Assembly: GCA_030682175.1 (NCBI GenBank)
Contig: JAUXOM010000020.1
Coordinates: 1 to 64,000, forward strand
DNA length: 64,000 nt
Direction: 5' to 3'
Source: Rhodocyclaceae bacterium
GTDB lineage: Bacteria > Pseudomonadota > Gammaproteobacteria > Burkholderiales > Rhodocyclaceae
This document shows, piece after piece, positions 36,087-45,103 of this stretch. Both the position numbers and the translations under genes were made by a program. The notes under the pieces were generated by a model. The model was not told where the DNA came from. It worked only from the letters and a program-made list of their open reading frames with translations, and did no database searches. Within the stretch, counting starts at the first letter, position 1; each line of letters opens with the position of its first letter.

Positions 36087-37019
36087 ATGCAGCTACACCG
36101 CAGCTTTCCGGCGCAGTCGACTTCGGCGCGGGTGCTGGCCATCGGCAATTTCGACGGCTTGCACCTGGGTCATCGTGCGCTGCTTGAACGCCTCACCGCG
36201 CATGCCCGACGCCTGAATCTGCCGCCCGCGGTGATGACCTTCGAGCCGCATCCGCGTGAGCTGTTCACCCCCGAACAGGCACCGGCGCGGCTGACCAGCC
36301 TGCGCGAAAAGCTCGCGCTGCTTGATTCCTGCGGCATCGAGGAAGTTTTCCTGCTGCATTTCAGCCGCAAGCTGGCGGGCTTGTCGGCGCAGGAATTCAT
36401 CGAGCGCGTGCTGGTCAAAGGCCTGGCCGTGCGCCACCTCATCATTGGCGACGACTTCCGCTTCGGCAAGGGGCGAGCCGGTGATTTCGCCATGCTGCAA
36501 ATGGCGGGACAGCAACATGGCTTTGGCGTCGAAGCCATGCATACCATCGAAATCAATGGCGAACGTGTTTCCAGTTCTGCCGTGCGCGATGCCCTCGGTG
36601 GTGGCGATCTCGAACACGCCGCACGCCTCTTGGGCCGTCCCTACAGCATTGCCGGCCGAGTCGTCCATGGTGGCAAGATCGGTCGCAAACTGGGCTGGCC
36701 GACCGCCAATATCCAACTGAAGCGCAAGCGTGTTGCGCTCACCGGCGTTTTCGCCGCGACGGTGTCGGGTCTCGACAAGCGGCATCTGCCCGGCGCCGCC
36801 AGTCTGGGTGTGCGGCCGACGCTGGGCCTGGGTCTGCGCCCCGTGCTTGAGGTGCACCTCTTCGATTTCGACCAGGAAATTTATGGTTCGCATGTCACCG
36901 TGCACCTCCTGCACAAATTGCGCGACGAGGCCAAATTCGATTCGCTTGAGGCGCTCACCGCGCAAATTGCCCGTGACGTGGCGGTGACCCAGGAATACTT
37001 TGCAGGCAAATCCGTTTAA
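36087..37019 (+). CDS. ribF: Bifunctional riboflavin kinase / FAD synthetase
   Basis: Makes FMN from riboflavin and FAD from FMN. The 310-residue protein has the nucleotidyltransferase motif [17 protein letters not shown] at about 20-36 and [14 protein letters not shown] region ([13 protein letters not shown]), then the kinase domain with [18 protein letters not shown] and GWPTANIQL. The ATG at 36087 gives MQLHRSF; it precedes the canonical start of similar proteins. It heads the ribF-ileS-lspA-fkpB-ispH row, with 26 bp to ileS. Confidence 0.95.
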   Translation: MQLHRSFPAQSTSARVLAIGNFDGLHLGHRALLERLTAHARRLNLPPAVMTFEPHPRELFTPEQAPARLTSLREKLALLDSCGIEEVFLLHFSRKLAGLSAQEFIERVLVKGLAVRHLIIGDDFRFGKGRAGDFAMLQMAGQQHGFGVEAMHTIEINGERVSSSAVRDALGGGDLEHAARLLGRPYSIAGRVVHGGKIGRKLGWPTANIQLKRKRVALTGVFAATVSGLDKRHLPGAASLGVRPTLGLGLRPVLEVHLFDFDQEIYGSHVTVHLLHKLRDEAKFDSLEALTAQIARDVAVTQEYFAGKSV

Positions 37020-37045
37020 TAACGAAACATTTGGCGACAGCAGAC

Positions 37046-39967
37046 ATGGCCGACTACCGTAAAACCCTCAACATGCCCGACACCGCTTTCCCGATGCGCG
37101 GCGATCTCGCCCGTCGCGAGCCGGGCTGGGTCAAGGACTGGCAGGAGCAGCAGCTTTACCAGAAGATTCGCGCGGCGGCAAAAGGCCGGCCGCGCTTCGT
37201 GCTGCACGACGGCCCGCCCTATGCCAACGGCGACATCCATATCGGCCATGCGGTCAACAAGATCCTCAAGGACATCATCGTTCGCGCCAAGACGCTGGCC
37301 GGTTTCGACGCGCCCTATATTCCCGGCTGGGACTGCCATGGCCTGCCGATCGAGCACCAGATCGAAAAGACCCACGGCAAGCATCTGCCCGCCGACCAGG
37401 CGCGCGCGCATTGCCGCACCTATGCGCAGGAACAGATCGAACGGCAGAAAAAAGACTTCGTCCGGCTCGGCGTGCTCGGCGACTGGGAGCACCCCTACAA
37501 GACAATGGAATATCGCACCGAGGCCGACGAAATTCGTGCGCTCAGCGAAATGTACCGGCGCGGTTACCTGTTCAAGGGGCTGAAGCCGGTCAACTGGTGC
37601 TTCGACTGTGGCTCGGCACTGGCCGAGGCCGAGGTCGAGTACGCCGACAAGAAATCCCCGGTGATTGATGTGGCTTTTCCGCTCGATGCTGCCGAGCGGG
37701 GCCGTCTGGCTGCCGCTTTCAACATCAGTGCGCTGCCGGAGAAAACCGTCTATGCGGTGATCTGGACCACCACGCCCTGGACCATTCCCGGCAACCAGGC
37801 GCTCAACGTCCACCCCGAGTTTGTTTACGAACTGGTCGACACCCCCAAAGGCTTGCTGATTCTGGCTGCCGAACTGCGTGCCGCCGCGCTGGAACGCTAT
37901 GGCCTGGAAGGCAAGGTCATTGGCGCAGCACGCGGCATCGCGCTCGACCGCATGGTCTTTCGCCACCCGTTCTACGACCGCGCTTCTACCGTGTTCCTCG
38001 GCGATTACGTCACGCTCGATACGGGTACCGGCATTGTGCACAGCGCACCCGCCTATGGCGTCGAAGACTTCGACTCCTGCCGTCGCGCCGGCATGCAGAA
38101 CGACGAGATCCTCACGCCGGTGCAGGGCAACGGCTGCTTCGCCGACTCGCTGCCCTTCTTCGGCGGGCTGCACGTCTGGAAGGCGAATCCAGTCATCGTG
38201 GACAAACTGGCCGAGGTGGGCTGTCTGCTGGCCAGCGGCGAGATCATGCACAGCACCATGCACTGCTGGCGCCACAAGACGCCGACCATCTATCGCGCCA
38301 CAACCCAATGGTTTGTCGGCATGGATCGGCAGCCAATTCCCCTCTCCCCAACCCCTCTCCCGCAAGGGGAGAGGGGCTTTGGTTTGCTCCTCTCTCCCCT
38401 TGCGGGAGAGAGGCCGGGAGAGAGGGGTGAAAGTGCGACGCTGCGCGTAGCGGCCCTGGCTGCCATCGACGCCACCGAGTTCTTTCCGTCATGGGGCAAG
38501 GCGCGCCTGCACGCGATGATCGCCAACCGCCCCGACTGGTGCGTTTCAAGGCAAAGGAATTGGGGCGTGCCGATTCCCTTTTTCCTGCACAAGGAAACGG
38601 GCGAGCCGCATCCGCGCACGCTGGAGTTGGTCGAGGAAGTGGCGAAGCGCGTGGAGCAGGGTGGTATCGAGGCCTGGTTCGCAATCGATATCAATGAACT
38701 TCTCGGCGCTGAAGCGGCTCAGTACGACAAGATGAGCGACACGCTCGATGTCTGGTTCGACTCGGGCACGACGCACTGGTCAGTGCTGCGCGGTTCGCAC
38801 GCGACCGACTGCGCCTATCCGGCTGATCTCTACCTCGAAGGCTCCGACCAGCATCGCGGCTGGTTCCATTCCTCGTTGCTCACCGGCTGCGCCATCGACG
38901 GCCGTGCGCCCTACAAGGGCCTGCTGACCCATGGCTTCGTCGTCGACGGCAAGGGCATGAAGATGTCCAAATCAAAGGGCAACGTCGTCGCGCCGCAGCA
39001 GGTTTCCGACACACTGGGTGCCGAGATTTTGCGCCTCTGGGTGGCGGCCACCGACTACTCGGGCGAGCTGACCATTTCCAAGGAAATTCTCGACCGCGTG
39101 GTCGAGGTCTACCGCCGCCTGCGCAACACCCTCAAGTTCCTGCTGGCCAACACGGCCGATTTCGACGCGCGCAGCCAGATGTTGCCCGTCGATCAATGGC
39201 TGGAAATCGACCGCTATGCGCTGGCAATGACCCGCGGGCTGCAAGACAACTGCCTCGCCGCCTACGACCGCTATGAGTTCCACAAGGTGGTGCAGGCGCT
39301 GCAGAATTTCTGTGCCGAGGATCTCGGCGCCTTTTACCTCGACATCCTCAAGGACCGGCTCTACACGAGTGCCACCAACTCGCGTGCCCGCCGCTCGGCG
39401 CAAAGCGCGCTGTGGCACATCGTGCAAAGCCTGACGCGCCTGATGGCGCCGATCCTGTCCTTCACCGCCGAGGAAATCCGTCAGGTGCAGGGGGGCGAGA
39501 GCGTCATGCTGAGCACCTGGCACACCCTGCCGGAACTCCCCGCCGCGGCGGCGCTCGTGACTCGCTGGCAGGCGATTCGCGCCGTGCGCGCCGAGGTGTC
39601 CAAAAAGATCGAGGAGGTGAGGGCGAACGGCCAGGTCGGTTCTTCCCTGCAGGCCGAGGTGGAAATCCACGCGGCGGGTGACACCTACGACCTGCTGGCT
39701 TCGCTCGGCGACGACCTCAAGTTCGTGCTGATCTGCTCGAAGGTGACGCTCAATAAAGCTGATGCCGGCGGGACGCCGCCGGCAAAAGTCGGCGCTGGCG
39801 AGACGGCGTCAATTACCGTAACGCCCAGTCCCCACGCCAAATGCGCCCGCTGCTGGCACTGGCGCGAAGATGTGGGCCGGCATGAACACTCTGCCGAGCA
39901 TTCCGAGCTGTGCGGCCGCTGCGCTACCAACCTCTTCGGCGTGGGCGAGGGACGTGAGTTTGCGTGA
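37046..39967 (+). CDS. ileS: Isoleucine-tRNA ligase
   Basis: Class I synthetase with editing. The 973-residue protein has the HIGH motif at 65-68, KMSKS at 639-643 and a C-terminal zinc site (CARC and CGRC). It is about 35 residues longer than most because an R3 repeat adds residues about 431-461 ([13 protein letters not shown] region), just before the RALAAI-like stretch, and an R1 repeat plus partial copy adds [19 protein letters not shown] before the zinc site. Both inserts keep the frame. The ATG at 37046 is used rather than a TTG at 37031. One base separates it from lspA. Confidence 0.96.
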   Translation: MADYRKTLNMPDTAFPMRGDLARREPGWVKDWQEQQLYQKIRAAAKGRPRFVLHDGPPYANGDIHIGHAVNKILKDIIVRAKTLAGFDAPYIPGWDCHGLPIEHQIEKTHGKHLPADQARAHCRTYAQEQIERQKKDFVRLGVLGDWEHPYKTMEYRTEADEIRALSEMYRRGYLFKGLKPVNWCFDCGSALAEAEVEYADKKSPVIDVAFPLDAAERGRLAAAFNISALPEKTVYAVIWTTTPWTIPGNQALNVHPEFVYELVDTPKGLLILAAELRAAALERYGLEGKVIGAARGIALDRMVFRHPFYDRASTVFLGDYVTLDTGTGIVHSAPAYGVEDFDSCRRAGMQNDEILTPVQGNGCFADSLPFFGGLHVWKANPVIVDKLAEVGCLLASGEIMHSTMHCWRHKTPTIYRATTQWFVGMDRQPIPLSPTPLPQGERGFGLLLSPLAGERPGERGESATLRVAALAAIDATEFFPSWGKARLHAMIANRPDWCVSRQRNWGVPIPFFLHKETGEPHPRTLELVEEVAKRVEQGGIEAWFAIDINELLGAEAAQYDKMSDTLDVWFDSGTTHWSVLRGSHATDCAYPADLYLEGSDQHRGWFHSSLLTGCAIDGRAPYKGLLTHGFVVDGKGMKMSKSKGNVVAPQQVSDTLGAEILRLWVAATDYSGELTISKEILDRVVEVYRRLRNTLKFLLANTADFDARSQMLPVDQWLEIDRYALAMTRGLQDNCLAAYDRYEFHKVVQALQNFCAEDLGAFYLDILKDRLYTSATNSRARRSAQSALWHIVQSLTRLMAPILSFTAEEIRQVQGGESVMLSTWHTLPELPAAAALVTRWQAIRAVRAEVSKKIEEVRANGQVGSSLQAEVEIHAAGDTYDLLASLGDDLKFVLICSKVTLNKADAGGTPPAKVGAGETASITVTPSPHAKCARCWHWREDVGRHEHSAEHSELCGRCATNLFGVGEGREFA
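38338..38428. repeat. Repeat R3 (double hairpin) inside ileS
   Basis: The blocks CCTCTCCCGCAAGGGGAGAG and CTCTCCCCTTGCGGGAGAGA occur in the same order as in queG. It is 91 nt and is read in frame by ileS as the [10 protein letters not shown] and [11 protein letters not shown] peptides. Confidence 0.8.
39784..39808 (+). repeat. Repeat R1, short form, inside ileS
   Basis: AAAAGTCGGCGCTGGCGAGA continues CGGCG. Just upstream, GATGCCGGCGGGACGCC at 39761-39777 is a degenerate partial copy. Together they give [18 protein letters not shown]. Confidence 0.75.
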
Positions 39968-39968
39968 A

Positions 39969-40454
39969 ATGTTGCCTGGTCTCTCCCGCTGGCTCGTGCT
40001 CGCCGGCACGATCATCATTGCCGACTTCGTCACCAAAGCATGGGTGCTGTCCGCCTTCCATCTGCACGAGAGCCGGGCGGTGACCTCCTTTTTCAACCTC
40101 GTGCTGGTTTTCAATCCCGGGGCGTCGTTCAGTTTTCTGGCCGATGCCGGCGGCTGGCAGCGCTGGTTCTTCATCGTGCTGGCGCTGGCGATCTCCGCCT
40201 GGCTGGTCGTCATGATTCGCCAGCACGCAAGAGAACGTCTGCTGCCCTTTGCCCTGGCGCTGGTGCTGGGCGGCGCGCTGGGCAATGTCATCGACCGCCT
40301 GCGTTTCGGCGCGGTCGTCGACTTCCTCGACTTCCATGTCGCCGGTTGGCACTGGCCGGCATTCAATGTGGCTGATTCGGCGATCGTCGTCGGCGTGGTG
40401 CTGCTGCTCTGGCAGCAACTGACCCACAAGGAAAATGGCAGCCCCCATGACTGA
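39969..40454 (+). CDS. lspA: Lipoprotein signal peptidase (signal peptidase II)
   Basis: Aspartic peptidase of the inner membrane that removes lipoprotein signal peptides. The 161-residue protein has four membrane helices and the motifs NPGASFSFL, GNVIDRLRFGAVVDFLDFH and FNVADSAIVVG, with the catalytic aspartates in the last two. The ATG at 39969 is one base after the ileS stop; a GTG at 39953 would overlap it. It overlaps fkpB by 20 bp. Confidence 0.94.
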   Translation: MLPGLSRWLVLAGTIIIADFVTKAWVLSAFHLHESRAVTSFFNLVLVFNPGASFSFLADAGGWQRWFFIVLALAISAWLVVMIRQHARERLLPFALALVLGGALGNVIDRLRFGAVVDFLDFHVAGWHWPAFNVADSAIVVGVVLLLWQQLTHKENGSPHD

Positions 40455-40881
40455 TCGCGTCCGCCACGACAGCCTGGTCACCCTGCATTACCGAGTCGCC
40501 ACGTCTGACGGCAGCGAACTCATCGCTACCTTCGGCACAACGCCGGCCACGCTGAAACTCGGCAACGGCGAACTTGCCCCGCCGCTGGAGGCCTGTTTGA
40601 CCGACCTGCCCGTCGGCGCACGTCGCGAATTCGTGTTGGAACCCGCCAAGGCCTTCGGCGCGCACAATCCCGATCTGGTCAAACGCCTGCTCGTCAGCGA
40701 ACTGCCCGCTGGCGGCGCTGACATCGCCCCGTCGACGGTGGTCGAATTCACCGCGCCCAGTGGCGGCAAGTTTGCTGGCGTGGTGCGCGAGCGCGACGAT
40801 ACGACGGCCCTGATCGACTTCAATCATCCCCTCGCCGGCAAGTCGCTGCGCTTCGAGGTCGAAGTGATCGGCATACTCTGA
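40435..40881 (+). CDS. fkpB: FKBP-type peptidyl-prolyl isomerase FkpB/SlpA
   Basis: The 148-residue SlyD-like protein has the FKBP domain ([37 protein letters not shown]) with the inserted chaperone flap and the ending [19 protein letters not shown]. It lacks the histidine-rich tail of SlyD. AAGGAA lies immediately before the ATG at 40435; an ATG at 40447 is an alternative. The last base pairs overlap the ispH ATG (TGATG), so the pair is coupled, as in E. coli. Confidence 0.9.
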   Translation: MAAPMTDRVRHDSLVTLHYRVATSDGSELIATFGTTPATLKLGNGELAPPLEACLTDLPVGARREFVLEPAKAFGAHNPDLVKRLLVSELPAGGADIAPSTVVEFTAPSGGKFAGVVRERDDTTALIDFNHPLAGKSLRFEVEVIGIL

Positions 40882-41816
40882 TGGAAATCCTGCTGGCCAA
40901 CCCCCGTGGCTTCTGCGCCGGCGTCGAACGCGCCATCGCCATCGTCGAACGCGCGCTGGAAAAGTTCGGCGCGCCGATCTATGTGCGCCACGAGGTGGTG
41001 CATAACCGCTTCGTCGTCGACAACCTGAAGGCCAAGGGTGCCATCTTCGTCGACGAACTCGATGAAATACCCGACGGCGCCACGGTCATCTTCAGCGCCC
41101 ACGGCGTGCCCAAGGCCGTGCGCACGGAAGCCGCGCGACGCGGCTTGAAGGTATTCGACGCCACCTGCCCGCTGGTGACCAAGGTGCATCTCGAAGTCGA
41201 ACGCCACCGCAAGCAGGGACGCGAGGTCATCATGATCGGCCACAAGGGCCACCCCGAAGTCGAGGGCACCATGGGGCAGAGCGATGGCGGCATCCACCTC
41301 GTCGAAAATGTCGCTGATGCCATGGCATTGAAAGTCGGCGCTGGCGAGACGGCGCAATGTGTTCCATTGGCCTATGTCACTCAAACGACGCTGTCGGTGG
41401 ATGACGCTGCAGCCATCGTCGCCGCGCTCAAGACCAGTTTCCCCGCCATCGTCGGGCCAAAAAAAGACGACATCTGCTATGCGACGCAAAACCGGCAGGA
41501 TGCCATCAAGCAACTGGCCGAGCGCTGCGAGGTGATCGTCGTCGTCGGGTCGCGGAACAGTTCCAACTCAAACCGCTTGCGCGAGGTTGCGGAACACATG
41601 GGACGCCAGGCCTATCTGGTTGATCGCGCCACCGAAATCGACGCCGCCTGGTTTGTCGGCAGTCAGTCCGTCGGTGTCAGCGCGGGAGCATCGGCGCCCG
41701 AGTCGCTGGTGGACGAGGTGGTGCAGGCGATTGCCGCCTATACCGGTGGCGTCGCGCCCGAGACCATCCGTAGCGATGAAGGGGTCAATTTTCCCCTACC
41801 GGGCGAACTGCTTTGA
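40881..41816 (+). CDS. ispH: 4-hydroxy-3-methylbut-2-enyl diphosphate reductase
   Basis: Last MEP enzyme, making IPP and DMAPP. The 311-residue protein has the three cluster cysteines at C12 ([10 protein letters not shown]), C96 (DATCPLVTK) and C199 ([10 protein letters not shown]), and the [10 protein letters not shown] motif. Between the second and third cysteine an R1 repeat encodes [10 protein letters not shown] (about residues 151-159). The net length change is small, so it replaces a variable linker. It ends the ribF-ispH row. Confidence 0.96.
   Translation: MEILLANPRGFCAGVERAIAIVERALEKFGAPIYVRHEVVHNRFVVDNLKAKGAIFVDELDEIPDGATVIFSAHGVPKAVRTEAARRGLKVFDATCPLVTKVHLEVERHRKQGREVIMIGHKGHPEVEGTMGQSDGGIHLVENVADAMALKVGAGETAQCVPLAYVTQTTLSVDDAAAIVAALKTSFPAIVGPKKDDICYATQNRQDAIKQLAERCEVIVVVGSRNSSNSNRLREVAEHMGRQAYLVDRATEIDAAWFVGSQSVGVSAGASAPESLVDEVVQAIAAYTGGVAPETIRSDEGVNFPLPGELL
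41330..41354 (+). repeat. Repeat R1, short form, inside ispH
   Basis: GAAAGTCGGCGCTGGCGAGA continues CGGCG and is nearly the same as the ileS copy (GAGACGGCG variant). It is translated KVGAGETA. Confidence 0.75.
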
Positions 41817-41916
41817 TTTCTGCCGCCATTCGCCGGTGAATCTCTGCCGTTCATCGGTTTTGCCTGGCGCCAAAAACGAAAACGCATAAAGTGCAATCAT
41901 GAAAAGGAGTCAGTCA

Positions 41917-42345
41917 ATGAAAGCCAACCGGGGTTTTACCTTGATCGAAGTGATGATCGTTGTCGCCATCATCGGCATTTTGGCGTCGGTAGCGTTGCCT
42001 GCTTACAATGATTATCTAATGCGCGGTAAGCTAGCCGAGGCGTTTGGCGAGTTGGCTGGCGCGCGCGCCAAACTTGAACAATATTTTCTCGACAACCGGA
42101 CGTACGTTGGTGCTTGCGCGGCCGGCACCGTGGCACCGCTGCCGACAGGCAGATTCTTCACCTACACCTGCCCGACACTAGAAGCCGCCACCTATACCGT
42201 CCAGGCGGCCGGCGTGGCAGCCGAGGGTACCGGGGGCTTTACCTACACGATTAACCAGGCCAACGCGCGGGCAACGACATCCGTGCCGAGCGGTTGGACA
42301 GCCAACGCTGCTTGCTGGGTTTCCAAAAAAGGTGGAGTATGCTGA
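41917..42345 (+). CDS. pilE: Type IV pilin-like protein (PilE family)
   Basis: The 142-residue protein has a class III signal: MKANRG then [32 protein letters not shown], with cleavage after Gly6, Phe methylated and Glu5 of the mature chain. The C-terminal part has paired cysteines (ACAAG, ACWVS and GGVC) for a disulfide D-region. The ATG at 41917 has AAGGAG eight bases upstream; the ATG at 41899 is less likely. It overlaps fimT by 7 bp. It could be the major pilin or a PilE-type minor pilin. Confidence 0.88.
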   Translation: MKANRGFTLIEVMIVVAIIGILASVALPAYNDYLMRGKLAEAFGELAGARAKLEQYFLDNRTYVGACAAGTVAPLPTGRFFTYTCPTLEAATYTVQAAGVAAEGTGGFTYTINQANARATTSVPSGWTANAACWVSKKGGVC

Positions 42346-42890
42346 ATTCCCGGCCCGCGCGGGGCATGACCATGATCGAGCTGATGATCACCATCACTCT
42401 GATCGGTCTGCTGCTGTTGGCGGGGCTGCCGGCCTTTACAACGATGCTGTCCAATCTACGGGTGCGTGCCGTGGCCGAGGGTGTTCTTGGTGGTGTCCAG
42501 GCTGCCCGTGCCGAAGCGCTCAAGCGTAACCTGAACATTACTTTCCAGCTTGACCCGGCAAGCGGGATCGGTGGCGGCTGGCAGGTGTTGTTGCCCGACG
42601 CGATTTTGTCCGCGGACAGCATACTCCACTCCAAATCGGCGGCGGAGGGCGGTGCCGTCCAGGTTAATTCTTCCACGGGCACCACAGAGATAATTTTCAA
42701 CAACCTGGGGCGCCGCATCACCCCCGACGCGACGACGCGAATCCTGGGCATCGATGTCAGCAATCCGGCCATCGGCACCTGTGAGGTAGATGGCGGATCG
42801 GTACGCTGCCTGCGCGTCACGGTGGCCATCGGCGGCGAGTCGCGGCTATGCGACCCGAAGCGCGCCGTCGGCGATCCCCAAGCCTGTTGA
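42339..42890 (+). CDS. fimT: Minor pilin FimT/GspH-type
   Basis: The 183-residue protein has a prepilin start RPARG then [24 protein letters not shown] with Glu5. The C-terminal GspH domain contains [26 protein letters not shown], typical of FimT. The residue after the cleavage glycine is Met rather than Phe, which is tolerated. It overlaps pilE by 7 bp; pilV follows after 5 bp. Confidence 0.88.
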   Translation: MLNSRPARGMTMIELMITITLIGLLLLAGLPAFTTMLSNLRVRAVAEGVLGGVQAARAEALKRNLNITFQLDPASGIGGGWQVLLPDAILSADSILHSKSAAEGGAVQVNSSTGTTEIIFNNLGRRITPDATTRILGIDVSNPAIGTCEVDGGSVRCLRVTVAIGGESRLCDPKRAVGDPQAC

Positions 42891-42895
42891 GGTGG

Positions 42896-43333
42896 ATGAT
42901 GAAACAAACGAAAGGAAAATCCAGTCAGTCGGGCGTGATGCTGCTGGAGGCACTCATCTCGCTGCTTATCTTTGCCATTGGCGTGCTGGGTCTGGTGGGC
43001 ATGCAGGCCATCGCAATCAAGGTTGCCGCTGATTCAAAATATCGGGGCGAAGCGGCGATGCATGCAGACCAGATCATCAACCAGATGTGGGCGGACGACC
43101 GCACGAATGCCATGCTCGTTGCCAATTATTCCAGCACCCCGATCGGGGCGAAATACACCGTGTGGCGTGACCAGATTCAGGGCGTCGGCACCGGCTTGCC
43201 AGGTTCGACTTTGAGTGGCAACGCGCCGACTGTGACGATTGATGCCAACAACCTGGTAACGGTCACCATCCGCTGGCAGCCGCCCAACGCAACGGCGGCG
43301 AACAAATATGTCACCGTCGCCCGACTGAACTGA
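42896..43333 (+). CDS. pilV: Minor pilin PilV
   Basis: The 145-residue protein starts MMKQTKGKSSQSG then VMLLEALISLLIFAIGVLGLVGMQ, the PilV prepilin with Glu at +5. The TTGACTGA-free start has GAGGTGG ahead. It is part of the pilus-tip complex together with PilW, PilX and PilY1 and primes assembly. An ATG at 42899 is an equivalent start. Confidence 0.88.
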   Translation: MMKQTKGKSSQSGVMLLEALISLLIFAIGVLGLVGMQAIAIKVAADSKYRGEAAMHADQIINQMWADDRTNAMLVANYSSTPIGAKYTVWRDQIQGVGTGLPGSTLSGNAPTVTIDANNLVTVTIRWQPPNATAANKYVTVARLN

Positions 43334-43339
43334 AAAGCC

Positions 43340-44491
43340 ATGAAAACTTCCACTGCGCACGCCGGGTTTTCGCTTATCGAGCTGCTCGTCGCCATCGTCA
43401 TTGGCCTGCTTGGCTCGCTGGCCATCATGCAGATTTTTGTCGGCTCCGAGGCCGGCAAGCGCGCCGCCGGCAGCCTCGTCGATTCGCAAAGCGGTGGCCT
43501 GGTGGCACTGTTCGCCATCGAACGCGACCTGCAACAGGCCGGCCTGGGCTTCACCAACCTGGCCGCGCTGGGCTGCAATGTGCGCAGCAGCGGCGCTTTC
43601 AACAGCAAGCCCTTGCAGCCAGTCACCATCATTCCCGCCGGCGCGGCGATTTCCGCTGCCAGCAATCTCTGGGGCATCCCGCCGGGGGACGCCAATTCAG
43701 ACATGATCGCCATTGCCTATGGTGACGCCAGCGCCATGGTCGAAGGCGTGCTGGTGAGCGTGGCCGCCGCCCCCGCCGCAACAACCTATCGTCTATCCAG
43801 TATCTGGGGCATCAATGCCAGCGACTACATGCTGCTGGCCGAGTCCGGGCAGGATTGCACGCTGACCCGCGCCGTGGCGACCGATCCCGTCAACAGTGAT
43901 CTGACAGTGGATTACGGCGGCGCAGTGGCCTATTCGACCAGCGGTTTTGTCATGCATCTGGGCCGAGCGCCGCAACTGGTCGTTTATGCCGTGCGCAACG
44001 GCGCGTTGACGCGCTGCGATTTTCTCGCCAGCAATTGTTCGAATGCCGCCCAGGTTGGTGATACCACCGTCTGGGTGCCCGTGGCCAACGATGTCGTCGC
44101 GCTGGTGGCACAATATGGCGTCGATACCGGCGCCCCCGTCGATCTCGCCGCCGATGCCTACTGCAAGTCGCGGCTGGTGGCCGCCGGTGCTTGCCCGGAC
44201 CCCGACACCGGCGCCACCGCGCCGGGCAACCTGACGCTGGCGCAACCGGCGCGGGCCTGCGACTGGGCACGCATTCCCATTGTTCAGTTGGCGCTGGTGA
44301 CGCGCAGCGGCCAATTCGAGAAGGAAGAAGTCAGTCCGGCGACGCTTACCCTGTGGCCCACTTCCGCCGTCGCGCCGACGACCACCGGCCCGGTCTGGAC
44401 GGTGCCCGACCGGCATTATCGCTACAGCGTCACGCGCGGCGCAACCGCCCTGCGTAATGCGATCTGGATGGGAGCGCAGTCGTCATGCTGA
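43340..44491 (+). CDS. pilW: Minor pilin PilW
   Basis: The 383-residue protein has a prepilin start HAG then FSLIELLVAIVIGLLGSLAIMQIFV with Glu5. The remaining part is a large globular domain with LFAIERDLQQAGLGF, the PilW signature. Length is at the long end for PilW. It lies 6 bp after pilV and overlaps pilX by 7 bp. Confidence 0.9.
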   Translation: MKTSTAHAGFSLIELLVAIVIGLLGSLAIMQIFVGSEAGKRAAGSLVDSQSGGLVALFAIERDLQQAGLGFTNLAALGCNVRSSGAFNSKPLQPVTIIPAGAAISAASNLWGIPPGDANSDMIAIAYGDASAMVEGVLVSVAAAPAATTYRLSSIWGINASDYMLLAESGQDCTLTRAVATDPVNSDLTVDYGGAVAYSTSGFVMHLGRAPQLVVYAVRNGALTRCDFLASNCSNAAQVGDTTVWVPVANDVVALVAQYGVDTGAPVDLAADAYCKSRLVAAGACPDPDTGATAPGNLTLAQPARACDWARIPIVQLALVTRSGQFEKEEVSPATLTLWPTSAVAPTTTGPVWTVPDRHYRYSVTRGATALRNAIWMGAQSSC

Positions 44492-45075
44492 AGAACGCCT
44501 CATTCCGCCGCAGGCAGCAAGGTGTGGTGTTGTTTCTCGCCCTGATAGTGCTGGTGGCCATGCTGCTGTCCGGACTCGCCTTGTTCCGCAGCGTCGACAG
44601 TGGCGTGCTGGTGGCCGGCAACATCGCCATGCAGAAAAGTGCCACGCGTCAGGGCGACCAGGGCACCGAGGAGGCGGTTATCTGGCTGGCTGCGAATGCG
44701 GCCGCTGCCGTGCTCTACGCCAACGCATCCGGTTATGTCGCCAACGGCCTGAACGACGTGCCCAGCAGCACCCAGACCTGGGCGACCTGGTGGGACAGCT
44801 ATGTCGCTACCCACGCGCCAACAACGCTGGCCGCCGACAGCGGCACCGGCAATACCGTGTCCTACCTCATTCAGCGGCTGTGTCGCGCCCCCGGCGCACC
44901 GTATACCAGCGGCGTCGAATGCCTCGGCCCGCCGGAAGCTTCCGGCACCGGCAGCAGCAAGGGCGGCGGCGTCGTCGCGCTGAATCGTGCCAGCTCTGTC
45001 TATTACCGCATCACCAGCCGCATCGTCGGCCCGCGCAATACCGTCAGCTTCGTGCAGACCATCGTATCGATCTGA
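44485..45075 (+). CDS. pilX: Minor pilin PilX
   Basis: The 196-residue protein begins with basic residues and QQGVVLFLALIVLVAMLLSGLALFRSVDSG, the PilX_N domain. PilX lacks the usual Glu5-type start but joins the minor-pilin tip. Two cysteines (LCRAP, VECLG) may form a disulfide. It is followed by pilY1 after 28 bp. Confidence 0.88.
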   Translation: MLKNASFRRRQQGVVLFLALIVLVAMLLSGLALFRSVDSGVLVAGNIAMQKSATRQGDQGTEEAVIWLAANAAAAVLYANASGYVANGLNDVPSSTQTWATWWDSYVATHAPTTLAADSGTGNTVSYLIQRLCRAPGAPYTSGVECLGPPEASGTGSSKGGGVVALNRASSVYYRITSRIVGPRNTVSFVQTIVSI

Positions 45076-45103
45076 ACCACGGAACGCCCAGCAGGAGAAT
45101 GTC

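Noticed and set aside
41880..41917. Sigma-54 promoter for pilE
   Set aside because: TGGCGCC is present but no TTGC/GC element at the needed distance.
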